Assembly: GCA_026122225.1 (NCBI GenBank)
Contig: JANEZZ010000734.1
Location: 310,001-374,000 of the forward strand
Direction: 5' to 3'
Source: Heloderma charlesbogerti
Taxonomy: Eukaryota > Chordata > Lepidosauria > Squamata > Helodermatidae
Length of the DNA: 64,000 bases
Under the pieces are notes generated by a model. It was not told the DNA's origin and did not search any database. It saw nothing but the letters and a program-made list of their open reading frames with translations. Shown here one piece after another: positions 1 to 10,583 of the stretch. Numbering within the stretch: position 1 is the stretch's first letter; every line of letters begins with the position of its first letter. Position numbers and translations under genes: made by a program.

Positions 1-541
1 TATTCTCTATATGAAGACATTTGTGAATTTTTGAAAATTCTTATCAAAAATGAAGCAAACTGAAATTCTCACCCCCTGCACCAGCAAATTCAATAGGTAC
101 AGCTATTCCTACCCTATTATGCAGAGGACTCTGCAGAAAATAGAGGTGGTGACCCTAATCCAGCACCACAAACACCGTAGAATACATAAGGATTCAAACG
201 CAGAATTTTTAGTGCTAACCATTCAAAGCCCTGTGCCTGGTTATATGGATCTGCCAATTTTGCTTTCTATCACAATGTTTTTGTGTGTTTTTTTAAATTG
301 AGTTCTTTCCATCCTGTTTATGAAGAAATGTGTGACTTTTTGTAAGTTCTTATACAAAACCCTGAACCAAATGAAATTTTCACCCATCCTTATCTGGGAT
401 TAAGCAGCCTTGGCCACAGTGGTGCTTACATCAGAGTAAACAGGCATAGGATTGCACTCTTTATTAAACATTAGCTGCGAAATGCCTGTTTTTAAAAAAT
501 GTATGTTTACCTTCTAAAGGTGATTGGAGCCATATTTAAAA
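1..541. other. No recognisable feature (AT-rich intergenic)
   Basis: I see no gene, terminal repeat or tandem array here. The only open frame is a short 83-codon one without family features. Confidence 0.5.
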
Positions 542-625
542 AATGTAGGTGTGGCAAGCTGGGGCATGCTGGGAATTGTAGGACTTTTCTCTGTCTAAAC
601 ATGCATAGAATTGCAGCCCTAGAGA
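542..625. repeat. Half copy of a palindromic MITE
   Basis: The block holds GCTGGGAATTGTAGGACTTT followed by CTGTCTAAACATGCATAGAA and a short GCAGCCCT end. The same order of words occurs in one arm of the palindromic element at 18768-18904. Only one arm is preserved here. Assignment rests on that similarity alone. Confidence 0.5.
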
Positions 626-1029
626 GTCAAAAAGGCACTGTATAAGGTGCTAAGATGCTAGCACAGCCCTCCATAGTGTGGGAAAGACTGTGCTAGAAGT
701 AGGTAACAAAAATTAGAACAGAAAAAGTGTGGGTTCTGTTTGCTTATCTCTGCTTAATACAGTGAGCAACACTGGTCTTTCCCTGAAAATTGCTTCTATA
801 ATATTACTTTAAAGGAGAGTTTAATGGCATGTATACATATTAACAGAAAGGTACTATCCCTCCCTCTTTCCTTTTCCATTTGAAAAATCATTCCTGCTAC
901 ACTGTGTTTTTTCAAGCTTGACGTTTTACTTGAGGATACTGTGGGGATTCAAGTGAAATGCACTTCTATTACTCACCTACTACTTCTAGTTATCCCCACC
1001 CAAGAGACAGAGTAATAACTCACAAGTCA

Positions 1030-1404
1030 AGTTCAGGATATTTACAAGATTGCCTGACCCCCTAACTGCCTGTTCAGGTCCTGCACTCAGCAGGAGACAG
1101 CCTTCAGGTGGGGCCCACAATTTTGGAGGCTTGGTCCATGATGGTTTGGAAAAGGGCCTTTAGTATCATAGCACCCACTCCGTCTCGAACTCACTACCAC
1201 CACAAATTAGACAGGAACCAATCCTTCTGGGTTTTCAGTGCACACTGAAAATAGAGTTTTTCCCACAAGCATTCCCAGGAAGGTAATATTGTCTTTTGTA
1301 TACAATACTGATATATAGTATGTAATCAGTAGCTTATACTGTATTATATATCACTTGGAAATTTCTTTTAATGTAAGCCAATCAATCAATCAATCAATCA
1401 ATCC
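1030..1404 (+). mobile_element. L2-type LINE 3' end with (AATC)n tail
   Basis: The plus strand reads like the decayed C-terminal end of an L2 reverse-transcriptase ORF: a GPTILEA-like stretch, then a 'KRAFSIIAPTPSRTHYHH' stretch that resembles the usual 'FSVVAPTLWNSLP' block. An AT-rich 3' UTR follows and ends in about six AATC units (1378-1404), the kind of short tandem tail L2 copies carry. The 5' part is absent. The family call is moderate because the ORF is badly decayed. Confidence 0.5.
1378..1404. repeat. (AATC)n microsatellite, LINE tail
   Basis: Six tandem AATC units, followed after a few bases by a run of eight or nine G. Confidence 0.9.
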
Positions 1405-2055
1405 TTAAAGGGGGGGGGTCAAATGGGTGTGTGTGACCACACTTGAGGATGATGGTGGCTCTGCACTCTCCCAATTTCTCTCACTTTGTCTCTTCCCACT
1501 TTCATTTACTCTTCTGATGTCTGTTGGCTATAGACGAAACAGCTTAGGAAGAAGGTATCTGGAACTAACCAACTCGCTTTATGCATAAATTCAGAGGACA
1601 ACTGATATTGAATTTAGCAGGCTCTTTCTTGTTTCCATCCTAGAATACAACGTTTTACATATTATTAGCCCAATAATCCTATTTTGGGCTTCAACAGAAG
1701 CTCATACAAATCAATGAAAGGACATGAAGCACTTTAGAAAACAGGAATCAATCAGGAACTTAAGTACTGACTGCAAGCAAGGAGACCATTACTGAAACAA
1801 GCAAGACAGGACACAGAGTATTGAAAGTAAGTGCATTGTTCATAACGGTGGGTCCCCCCCCCCCAGCTTTATTGAGGCGTGAGCTGGGTTCTTCTTTGTT
1901 CCTTTTTCCTAAAAAGAAATTATATTTCCAACCATCCAACTCAATGCACAGCTGTGATAAATACAGCAAACTAAGTGTACAACTCCTTTGTAGTCCAAGA
2001 CTTGTATTTTTAGATGACATCTTCTCTGCTCCTGTCAGAACTAGTGCTTACTAAA
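1405..2055. other. No recognisable feature
   Basis: Unique-looking sequence. A C-run lies at about 1853-1864. Overlapping frames on both strands show no protein-family features. Confidence 0.45.
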
Positions 2056-2056
2056 G

Positions 2057-2161
2057 CAGCATTTCCCAACCTGGCACCCTCCAAATGTGTTGGATTACAA
2101 CTCCCAGCATGCTGTGAGGTAAAGTCCAACACATCTGGAGGGTGCCAGACTGGAAAGGCTG
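2057..2161. repeat. Small palindromic MITE
   Basis: The left arm starts CAGCATTTCCCAACCTGGCA and the right arm is its near-complement, ending TGGAAAGGCTG. Each arm is about 38 bases and they enclose TTACAACTCCCAGCATGCTG. Related pieces are at 16296-16400, 17970-18003 with 18459-18480, and 22945-22992, so this is a dispersed family. It has no coding capacity. Confidence 0.75.
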
Positions 2162-2188
2162 CGCTAAGATAAATGAGATTAATCTGGG

Positions 2189-2527
2189 TTTTATGTGTAC
2201 CAGCTTGCAGATGAGGGCTCATATGGCTGAATGCTCCTCCATACAAACAGTTCCTTGTATGTGTACCAGCTTGTAGGTACCAGCTTGTACCTCCTTGTGT
2301 GTGGTACCTCCTTGTACCAGCTGGTACCTCCTTGTACCAGCTTGTATGTACCAGCTGGTACCTCCTTGTGTGTGGTACCTCCTTGTACCAGCTTGTATGT
2401 ACCAGCTTGTACCTCCTTGTATGTGTACACCTTGTATGTGTACCAACAGCTCCTTTTATGTGTACCAGCTTGCAGATGAGGGCTCATATGGCTGAACGCT
2501 CCTCCATACAAACAGTTCCTTGTATGT
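2189..2527. repeat. Minisatellite bracketed by 74-bp direct repeats
   Basis: Positions 2189-2262 and 2454-2527 are the same 74-base unit with one difference (GAATG versus GAACG). Between them lies an irregular tandem array of about 190 bases built from GTACCAGCTTGTA, GTACCAGCTGGTA, CCTCCTTGT and GTGTGTGGTA words. All frames are open through the array on both strands, so the ORFs there (repeats of YQLVPPC or YKLVQGGT type) are by-products of the repeat. Confidence 0.85.
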
Positions 2528-2652
2528 ACAAAACTAGATGCCAAGGAGAACAGTTCTATTCCTCAACTCTTCCCCAACATGCTAGGTCTTTTTCTAATGT
2601 GGAGAAATATTCAGGCATGTGAGCCTCCCACCTGTGGTTAGCAATGGACCAT

Positions 2653-2703
2653 CCATGTACAAGTGGAGGCATAACCTTAAAAATAAGGTCTATTCACAGC
2701 ACT
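2653..2703 (+). repeat. Left arm of a 51-bp inverted repeat
   Basis: Begins CCATGTACAAGTGGAGGCAT and ends TATTCACAGCACT. It matches the reverse complement of 3650-3700 with one mismatch. Complementarity stops abruptly at the outer CCATG. Confidence 0.85.
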
Positions 2704-3649
2704 GTCCATGTCAGTTTCACATGTGTTCATGAACATGTGTTCCTTTATAAATAGGGATGAGGAAAACAGCAAGGCTTGAGCTCACTGAGTTCTCTGAGTC
2801 CTACCTCAAAGCTTGGTCTGCCTCATTCCCATTCCCAAATGTGAGCTTTTATTGTTGTTGTTCAGACAGGGAAAGTGTGCATTTGGGTGTGTGTTTTAAA
2901 TTAAAGCAGGAAAATGCACATTGCTCTAACAAACGCATTTTGCAAACATGATCGCAACCTTGGGAATACGCGAAAAATGCGCTCACATGAACATTTGAGG
3001 GTGCAAACAGGGCACGTTCTGATGTTTAATAAACTGGAATTGAATTAGTGTATATCACTATTAATAATTCCATTCCATCCTGCTTCTGCATTGATCTGGA
3101 ATTTTTTTTTAACCCATACACACACAATTTTTAAAGTACCATTTGTATACCAATTTTGTTATATTTCTTTGGAGTCAAGAACTGCATCACACAACTCAGA
3201 GATGTCTGCAGTCCAAAGGATGATAGTGTCCCAGTCTCCATATTAGCCGAGGAGGTGAGACCAGGTTTGATTTCTTCTCAATACAGCCCGAACAAAATCC
3301 TCAAGCAAGCATCCCTGCCTGCAGGCTAAACTGAAGTGGTACAGCAGCACAGACACTGGTTTACTAGGCTTTAAATATGGAACAGTGTTGTCATATGGAA
3401 GGGAAGGCACTGAGTGAAATATTCCACGGTAATCTACTAGGTAGGTATATGCTATACTGATGGAAGCTTGTACATAGTAAATGAGCTAATTACCCTTTCT
3501 TAGTTAATGCCATACTCCCTTAATCAAACTGCACAGCAGTGGATTAAATGCCAGGGATATAGAAAAGTATAATGTCAGCCATTTGACTTTTTAATACCAA
3601 CCAATAAAGCAGATAATGATATTTCTAAAATGCACTCATGAATATCTTG
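2704..3649. other. Spacer between the 51-bp inverted arms
   Basis: About 946 bases, AT-rich, no substantial ORF. If the arms are terminal repeats this is the body of a non-autonomous DNA transposon about 1.05 kb long. I could not find a convincing TSD outside the arms. Confidence 0.4.
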
Positions 3650-3700
3650 AGTGCTGTGAATAGACCTTATTGTTAAGGTTATGCCTCCACTTGTACATGG
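3650..3700 (-). repeat. Right arm of a 51-bp inverted repeat
   Basis: Begins AGTGCTGTGAATAGACCTTA and ends CTTGTACATGG. Inverted partner of 2653-2703; the single difference is near the middle. Confidence 0.85.
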
Positions 3701-4549
3701 AATTATTCATAGTTAGTATTCAGTCACTGTCAGTTCAGTATAATGTGCTTAGAAATGAACTAAAACCTTGGCCTTGTAATTGTGTTTAGGTCAGGAGAAC
3801 TTCATGGAGCATTGCATGGGAGTGTGGTGCCCAGATATTAGGATGTGAGGGTGAAAGAAGGTCATTTCCTGGTTGAACAGTGCCTGCCAGCTGGGATGAA
3901 CAAATTCTGACATTTTTGTCCTGGTGGCAACTATCCTAGAGGAGCTCTTTGGAGGTAGTTTATGGGCCAAAGTAGATGTGAAATTAATTGTGTGAATGGC
4001 TGAGCAGCCTTCCGACTGTGGGCATGGGGAGAAGTGCTGGCTCTGGGTTTTTGAGGACCATTGGGCAAGACACCCTCAATGGGCCCATCCTTCATGGAGT
4101 CTACCTTCTCATCACAATGGTCACCAGATGCTACTGCTCCTCATCTTTCTCATCATTGCTGCCACTTGCTTGCTTCACAGGTAGACAGTCAGTGAGCAAG
4201 TAGGCGGTGGTATCTACTGCTCCTTCTTCTCACCACCACCATTGTCTGGGCCAGAGCAAGAGGGAGGTGAAGGAGAAGGTTGCAAAGGTGAAGAGGAAGT
4301 GCAGCTTGAGGGGACTCTTGTCAGTGGGCCCCTGCTGGGATATGGGTCCACAGCAGGTGCCCATCCCTGCCTACCCTTGACACCAGCCCTGATGAAGAGA
4401 TGATGATGATGATGATAGTTAATGTATCTCAGATACCTTTCTTAAAGAAGGAATACACTCAATGGGAGTATAGCATTAAAATATAGAAAATGTAAAATAG
4501 CTACAACAATTATCCATGAAAATACCACCACCCTGTAAAGAGTTGAACT
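3701..4549. other. No recognisable gene; short (GAT)n run
   Basis: Unique-looking sequence. A short (GAT)n run is at about 4396-4417. Overlapping frames of 60-70 codons are not convincing. Confidence 0.45.
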
Positions 4550-4560
4550 CTTTCTCTCCC
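4550..4560. repeat. TSD of BovB copy 1 (left)
   Basis: CTTTCTCTCCC, repeated exactly at 7758-7768 on the other side of the LINE. Confidence 0.85.
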
Positions 4561-4570
4561 TTGTTGTTGT

Positions 4571-6589
4571 TCAGTCGTTCAGTCGTGTCCGACTCTTCGT
4601 GACCCCATGGACCATAGCACGCCAGGCCTTCCTGTCCTGCGCTCTCTCCCGGAGCGTGCTCAAGTTCATATTCACTGCATCCGTGATGCTATCTAGCCAT
4701 CTCATCCTCTGCCGTCTCCTTTCGCCTTCAGTCTTTCCCAGCATCAGGGTCTTTTCCAGGGAGTTTTCTCTTCGCATTAGGTGGCCAAAATATTGGAGCT
4801 TCAGCTTCATTATCTGTCCTTCCAATGAGCACTCAGGGTTGATTTCCTTTAGGATGGACTGATTTGACCTCCTTGCAGTCCAGGGGACTCGTAAGAGTCT
4901 TCGCCAGCACCACAGTTCAAAAGCATCCATTCTTCGGCGCTCAGCCTTCCTTATAGTCCAGCTCTCACAGCCATACATTACTACTGGGAAAACCATAGCT
5001 TTGATTAGACGGACCTTTGTCGGCAAGGTGATGTATCTGCTTCTTACTATGCTGTCTAGGTTGGCCATAGCTTTCCTCCCAAGGAGCAAGCGTCTTTTAA
5101 TTTCATGGCTACAGTCACCGTCTGCGGTGATCTTGGAGCCCAAGAAAGTAAAATCTGTCACTGCTTCCATTTCTTCCCCTTCTATATGCCAGGAAGTGAT
5201 GGGGCCAGATGCCATGATCTTCGTTTTTTTAATGTTGAGTTTCAAACCAGCTTTTGCACTCTCCTCTTTCACCCTCAACAACAGGCTCTTGAGATCCTCT
5301 TCGCTTTCTGCCATTAGGGTGGTATCGTCTGCATATCGGAGGTTGTTGATAATTCTCCCAGCAATCTTAATTCCGACCTCTGATTCATCCAACCCGGCAT
5401 TTCTCATGATGTACTCTGCATATAAGTTAAATAAGCAGGGTGACAATATGCAGCCTTGTCGTACTCCTTTCCCAATTTTGAACCAATCGGTTGTTCCATG
5501 TCTGGTTCTGACTGTTGCTTCTTGACCCTCGTACAGGTTTCTCAGGAGACAGGTAAGGTGGGCTGGTACTCCCATCACTTTAAGAATTTGCCACAGTTTG
5601 TTGTGATCCACACAATCAAAGGCTTTAGCGTAGTCAATGAAGCAGAAATAGACGTTTTTCTGAAATTCTCTTGCTTTCTCCATGATGCAGCGAATGTTGG
5701 CGATTTGATCTCTAGTTCCTCTGCCTCTTCGAAACCCAGCTTGTACTTCCGGTAGTTCTCGGTTCACATACTGCTGAAGCCTAGCTTGTAGGATTTTGAG
5801 CATCACCTTGCTGGCATGTGAAATGAGCGCAATGGTGCGGTAGTTTGAACACTCTTTGGCGTTGCCCTTCTTTGGAATTGGAATGTAAACTGACCTTTTC
5901 CAGTCTTGTGGCCACTGTTGAGTGTTCCAGATTTGTTGGCATATTGAATGCAGCACTTTAACAGCATCATCTTTTAGGATTTTAAATAGCTCGGCTGGAA
6001 TACTGTCATCTCCGCTAGCTTTGTTGTTACTAATGCTTCCTAAGGCCCACTTGACTTCACTCTCGAGGATGTCCGGCTCAAGTTCAGTGACCGCACTATC
6101 ATGGCTATCAGGGACATTCAGATCTTTCCTGTATAGTTCTTCTGTGTATTCTTGCCACCTCTTCTTAATCTCATCTGCTTCTGTTAGGTCCCTGCCTTCT
6201 TTGTCCTTTATCATGCCCGTCTTTGCACAAAACGTTCCCCTGAGATCTCCAATTTTCTTGAAGAGATCTCCAGTCTTTCCCATTCTGTTGTTTTCCTCGA
6301 TTTCTTTGCATTGTTCATTTAAGAAGGCCTTCTTGTCTCTCCTTGCTATTCTCTGGAACTCTGCATTCAGTTGGGTATATCTTCCCCTTTCTCCCTTGCT
6401 TTTCGCTTCCCTTCTTTCCTCAGCTACTTGTAAAGCCTCCTCAGACAGCCACTTTGCTTTCTTGCATTTCTTTTTCTTTGGGATGGATTTCGTTGCTGCC
6501 TCCTGAACAATGTTACGGACCTCCGTCCATAGTTCCTCAGGCACTCTGTCTATCAGGTCTAATCCCTGAAATCTATTCCTCACCTCCAC
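4571..6589 (-). CDS. BovB reverse transcriptase ORF (C-terminal two thirds)
   Basis: An uninterrupted 672-codon frame holds the linker and reverse-transcriptase region of BovB. In order: basic KKKKCKKAKW near residue 38; NNKASGDDSIPAELFK near 190; PIPKKG near 240; motif A FIDYAKAFD with its Asp near 319; GVRQGCILSP motif B near 370; catalytic YADD near 419; then the C-terminal CWRRLLRVPWTARRSNQSI and YFGHLMRR blocks, ending RLND at a TGA. Both catalytic Asp clusters are present, so this part looks enzymatically plausible. The ATG at 6589 is not the native start: the natural ORF would continue upstream into the endonuclease but is shifted near 6631. It is 3'-most in the element. Host expression is not indicated. 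Confidence 0.9.
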   Translation of the reverse strand: MEVRNRFQGLDLIDRVPEELWTEVRNIVQEAATKSIPKKKKCKKAKWLSEEALQVAEERREAKSKGERGRYTQLNAEFQRIARRDKKAFLNEQCKEIEENNRMGKTGDLFKKIGDLRGTFCAKTGMIKDKEGRDLTEADEIKKRWQEYTEELYRKDLNVPDSHDSAVTELEPDILESEVKWALGSISNNKASGDDSIPAELFKILKDDAVKVLHSICQQIWNTQQWPQDWKRSVYIPIPKKGNAKECSNYRTIALISHASKVMLKILQARLQQYVNRELPEVQAGFRRGRGTRDQIANIRCIMEKAREFQKNVYFCFIDYAKAFDCVDHNKLWQILKVMGVPAHLTCLLRNLYEGQEATVRTRHGTTDWFKIGKGVRQGCILSPCLFNLYAEYIMRNAGLDESEVGIKIAGRIINNLRYADDTTLMAESEEDLKSLLLRVKEESAKAGLKLNIKKTKIMASGPITSWHIEGEEMEAVTDFTFLGSKITADGDCSHEIKRRLLLGRKAMANLDSIVRSRYITLPTKVRLIKAMVFPVVMYGCESWTIRKAERRRMDAFELWCWRRLLRVPWTARRSNQSILKEINPECSLEGQIMKLKLQYFGHLMRRENSLEKTLMLGKTEGERRRQRMRWLDSITDAVNMNLSTLRERAQDRKAWRAMVHGVTKSRTRLND

Positions 6590-6617
6590 TGTATATTCAT
6601 CAGGGATATGATTTAGG

Positions 6618-7690
6618 TCATACCTGAACGGTTTTCCTTACGTTCTTCAATTTAAGCCAAAATTTTGCAAGAAGCAGCTCATGATCTGAGCCACAGTCAG
6701 CTCCAGGTCTTGTTTTTACTGACTGTATGGAGCTTCTCCATCTTTGGCTGCAAAGGACATAATCAATCTGATTTCGATATTGACCATCTGGTGACGTCCA
6801 TGTGTAGAGTCGCCTCTTGTGCTGTTGGAAATCATGATCAGCATGTTCTCTTGGCAAAACTCTATTAGCTTTTGTCCTGCTTCATTTTGTACACCAAGGC
6901 CATGCCTGCCTGTTATCCCGGTGATTTCTTGACTTCCTACTTTAGCATTCCAATCCCCTATGATGAAGAGGACATCTTTTTTTGGTGTTAGTTCTAGAAG
7001 GTGTTGTAGGTCTTCATAGAACCGATCAACCTCAGCTTCTTCGGCCTCAGTGGTTGGGGCATAGACTTGAATTACTGTGATGTTGAATGGTTTGCCTTGG
7101 ATTCGTACTGAGATCATTCTATCATTTTTGAGATTGTACCCCAGTACTGCTTTTCCCACCCTTTTGTTGACTATGAGTGCTACTCCATTTCTTCTAAGGG
7201 ATTCTTGCCCACAATAGTAGATATGATGGTCACCTGAATTAAATTCGCCCATGCCTGTCCATTTTAGTTCGCTGATTCCCAAGATGTCGATGTTCAATCT
7301 TGCCATCTCATGTTTGACCACCTCCAGCTTACCTTGATTCATTGATCTGACATTCCAGGTTCCTAAACAATATTGTTCTTTACAGCATCGGACTTTCTTT
7401 TCACCACCAGACACATCCACAGCTGAGTGTCCTTTCGGGTTTGGCCCAGCCGCTTCACTCTTTCTGGCGCTACTTGGAAATACCCTCTGCTCTTCCCCAG
7501 TAGCATATTGGACACCTTCCGACCTGAGGGGCTCATCTTCCGGCGTCATCTCTTTTAGCCTTGTGATACGTTCCATGGGGTTTTCTTGGCAAGAATACTG
7601 GAGTGGGTTGCCATTTCCTTCTCCAGTGGACCACATTTTGTCAGAACTCTCTGCCATGACCTGTCCGTCTTGGGTGGCCCTGCACGGCAT
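6618..7690 (-). pseudogene. BovB APE-type endonuclease, frameshifted
   Basis: The first 324-codon frame (7690 to 6716) carries the apurinic-endonuclease-like fold: LGTWNVRS at residues 109-116, GISELKW with catalytic Glu 141, VYAPTT at 209, and IIGDWNAKVG with Asp 246 and Asn 248. The remaining conserved blocks, QIDYVL and the GSDHELL catalytic Asp-His, are read from another frame (6857 to 6618). The frame switch is explained by a 10-base deletion near 6831 relative to BovB copy 2. A second deletion of 8 bases near 6631 separates this part from the reverse transcriptase. The protein would nick target DNA to prime reverse transcription. As it stands it is inactive. Confidence 0.9.
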
Positions 7691-7757
7691 AGCTTATGGC
7701 TTCACTGAATTACGCAAGCCCCTTCGCCACAACAAGGCAGTGATCCATGAAGGGGAT

Positions 7758-7768
7758 CTTTCTCTCCC
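7758..7768. repeat. TSD of BovB copy 1 (right)
   Basis: CTTTCTCTCCC, exact copy of 4550-4560. Confidence 0.85.
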
Positions 7769-8954
7769 TCCCATGGTCTTATTTCAAGGCATCACTGGAA
7801 GTGTACTATGCAATGCAAGCCGCACCTTCCAAGAGGCCATTTTGTCAGGATCGTGGCAAGAAGAGAAACCCCTGTCTCCACCCTCACAGCCCTGGGGCTG
7901 CCAGCCTTTCCCATAGCAGTTGTTTACATAATAAAAATGTGCAGATTAATTGCATTCACTCAACGAATGTCATATCTTAGGCTGTGCCCACTCTAGAGCA
8001 GGCATACCTTGCCACATTTCTTTTAATCTCATTTCCTGTAACTTTGACCCTCATGGTCCGAGTGCTTCCCTTCTTTCTTCCTAGTGTCCCCTCGGCACTG
8101 TACACGTGTGCAAAGCCGAGCAGAATAACGGTGGAGTCATTTGTGGGAAGGCCCCCAGTGAGTTCTTCAGACAGTAGGCTGAGGCACTTACCAACAACGA
8201 TATTTACTGCAAAAAGACTATCCAGCCTGCTGCTTGAAACCACAGGCTACAGTGCATGACTACAAGAAGATTTACTTCTAGGAAGGTGTGCAGCAGCTTG
8301 GTGCTTGAAATGGCAGTCTGGGCACCTATTTGCAGCAAGTGTATTCATATATAGGTGTTCCAGCTTATGTTTGAAATGGCATATATGGAGAACCTACTGG
8401 CAAACAAATTTGCCCAGTTGCAAGTTTGAAAGAGCCACAGTTCCTTGTGAAATCTACACAGACATTATGATGGACATTGTGGGGAAATTAGCATGGCTTT
8501 CATAAGGTAGTAATTTTCCCATAACAAAATGAGAGGAACAAATTGTCATATGTAGCTTGAGTCAGTGAGCCAAGTCACATGTTACAGGGGACAGCAATTT
8601 ATTCAGGACATTCCTTAAATGTATATTCATTTGGTATGGAATATATATTAATATATTTTGGACCACTCTTCATATTTAATACATATTGTACGTTTTGATT
8701 CCACAGAAATGTATAATTTGATTACCCATGTTTCTCTATTACAAAACAAAAGAGACTCCCTTTGGCATCAAAAATGGGCATCCAAGCCACTTTAGACATA
8801 AGCTGATACCTCAAAGGCTGTTCTGTTTGAAATGAAATGTGAGAGATAGAAGCTTTTTCTTCATTTCAGAGTTAAACTGTATAGACTGTAGCTGATCTTA
8901 ACTTCTTTTTTACTTTAGTGTAAGCATGTGGGCCACCAGTCCAGATTGAGACCA
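7769..8954. other. No recognisable gene; one unexplained minus-strand frame
   Basis: Unique-looking sequence between the two BovB copies. An 88-codon minus-strand frame at 7977-8243 has a mixed, protein-like composition, and a GGTAAGT donor-like site lies within it near 8186-8192 (minus strand). I do not recognise the protein, so I do not call a gene. Confidence 0.35.
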
Positions 8955-8977
8955 CCACAAATGGATGTTGTTGTTGT

Positions 8978-10583
8978 TCAGTCGTTAAGTCGTGTCCGAC
9001 TCTTCGTCACCCCGTGGACCATAGCAAGCCAGGCCTTCCTGTCCTCCGCTCTCTCCTGGAGCGTGCTCAAGTTCATATTCATTGCATCAGTGATGCTATC
9101 TAGCCATCTCATCCTCTGCCGTCCCCTTCTCCTTTTGCCAGTCTTTCCCAGCATCAGGGTCTTTTCCAGAGAGTTTTCTCTTTGCATTAGGTGGCCAAAA
9201 TATTTGAGCTTCAGCTTCAGTATCTGTCCTTCCAATGAGCAGTCAGGGTTGAGTTCCTTTAGGATTGAATGATTTGACCTCCTTGCAGTCCAGGGGACTC
9301 GTAAGAGTCTTCTCCAGCACCACAGTTTGAAGGCAACAATTCTTTGGTGCTCAGCCTTCCTTATAGTCCAGCTATCATAGCCATACATTACTACTGGGAA
9401 AACCATAGCTTTGATTAGACGGACCTTTGTCGGCAAGGTGATGTCTCTGCTTCTTACTATGCTGTCTAGGTTTGCCATAGCTTTCCTCCCAAGGAGCAAG
9501 CGTCTTTTAATTTCATGGCTACAGTCACTGTCTGTGGTGATTTTGGAGCCCAAGAGAATACAATCTGTCACTGCTTCCATTTCTTCCCCTTCCATATGCC
9601 AGGAAGTGATGGGGCTAGATGCCATGATCTTCGTTTTTTTAATGTTGAGTTTCAGACCAGCTTTTGCACTCTCCTCTTTCACCCTCAACAACAGGCTCTT
9701 TAGATCCTCTTCACTTTCTGCCATTAGGATGGTATCGTCTGCGTATCTGAGGTTGTTGATAATTCTCCTGGCAATCTTAATTCTGACCTGTGATTCATCC
9801 AACCTGGCGATTAATTCTCATGATGTACTCTGCATATAAGTTAAATAAGCAGGGCGACAATATACAGCCTTGTCGTACTCCTTTCCCAATTTTGAACCAA
9901 TCGGTTGTTCCATGTCTGGTTCTTACTGTTGCTTCTTTACCCTCGTACTGGTTTCTCAGGAGACAGGTAAGGTGGTCTGGTACTCCCATCTCTTTAAGAA
10001 TTTGCCACAGTTTGTTGTAATCCACACAATCAAAGGCTTTAGCGTAGTCAATGAAGGAGAAATAGACGCTTTTCTAGAATTCTCTTGCTTTCTCCATGAT
10101 CCAGTGAATGTTGGCGATTTGATCTCTAGTTCCTCTGCCTCTTGGAAACCCCGCTTGTACTTCCAGTAGTTCTCGGTCCACATACTGCTGAAGCCTAGCT
10201 TGTAGGATTTTGAGCATACCCTTGCTGGCATGTGAAATGAGCGCGATTGTGCGGTAGTTTGAACACTCTTTGGCGTTGCCCTTCTTTGGAATTGGAATGT
10301 AAACTGACCATATCCAGTCTTGTGGCCACTGTTGAGTGTTCCAAATTTGTTGGCATATTGAGTGCAGCACTTTAATAGCATCATCTTTTAGGATTTTAAA
10401 TAGCTCAGCTGGAATACTTTCACCTCTGCTAGCTTTGTTGTTAGTAATGCTTCCTAAGGCCCACTTGACTTCACTCTCTAGGATGTTCGGCTCAAGTTCA
10501 GTGACCACACTATCATGGCTATCAGGGACATTAAGATCTTTCCTGTATAGTTCTTCTGTGTATTCTTGCCACCTTAATCTCAT
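8978..10583 (-). pseudogene. BovB copy 2 reverse transcriptase, multiply broken
   Basis: Minus-strand frames at 10583-10074, 10025-9795 and 9802-8978 together cover the reverse-transcriptase domain. The first gives NNKASRGESIPAELFK and PIPKKG. The second gives GVRQGCILSP. The third gives YADDTILMAES and the C-terminal CWRRLLRVPWTARRSN and YFGHLMQRE blocks, ending RLND. Motif A lies around 10030-10060, next to a stop codon created by a TAG near 10075. The extra bases near 9808 explain the switch into the last frame. The enzyme is non-functional. Confidence 0.88.

Larger units (their letters stand above)
4561..7757 (-). mobile_element. BovB (RTE clade) LINE copy 1, full-length
   Basis: A 3.2-kb non-LTR retrotransposon on the minus strand, the length expected of a complete BovB. 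The 3' end is the (GTT)n-like tail at 4561. The 5' end at 7757 is at the same internal point as in copy 2. An exact 11-bp TSD (CTTTCTCTCCC) flanks it. It encodes an APE-type endonuclease followed by a reverse transcriptase, which nick target DNA and copy the element RNA into the nick. Compared with copy 2 it has lost 10 bases near 6831 and 8 bases near 6631, so the single ORF is broken into three pieces. BovB is known from squamates and ruminants. The surrounding CR1, L2 and SINE content favours a squamate. Confidence 0.93.

Noticed and set aside
2189..2527. CRISPR-like array
   Set aside because: Repeats and spacers are not regular, all units are related, and the context is a vertebrate genome.
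2191..2622. Overlapping ORFs of up to 117 codons on both strands
   Set aside because: They read the minisatellite subunits; translation is a repeat of a few residues and all frames are open by composition.
4599..6627. Plus-strand ORFs opposite the BovB reverse transcriptase (up to 194 codons)
   Set aside because: Antisense shadows of the minus-strand LINE ORF; the same shadows occur in the other BovB copies.
7977..8243. 88-codon minus-strand ORF with protein-like composition
   Set aside because: No family recognised, no good acceptor site, and an antisense frame of similar length exists; kept only as a remark.
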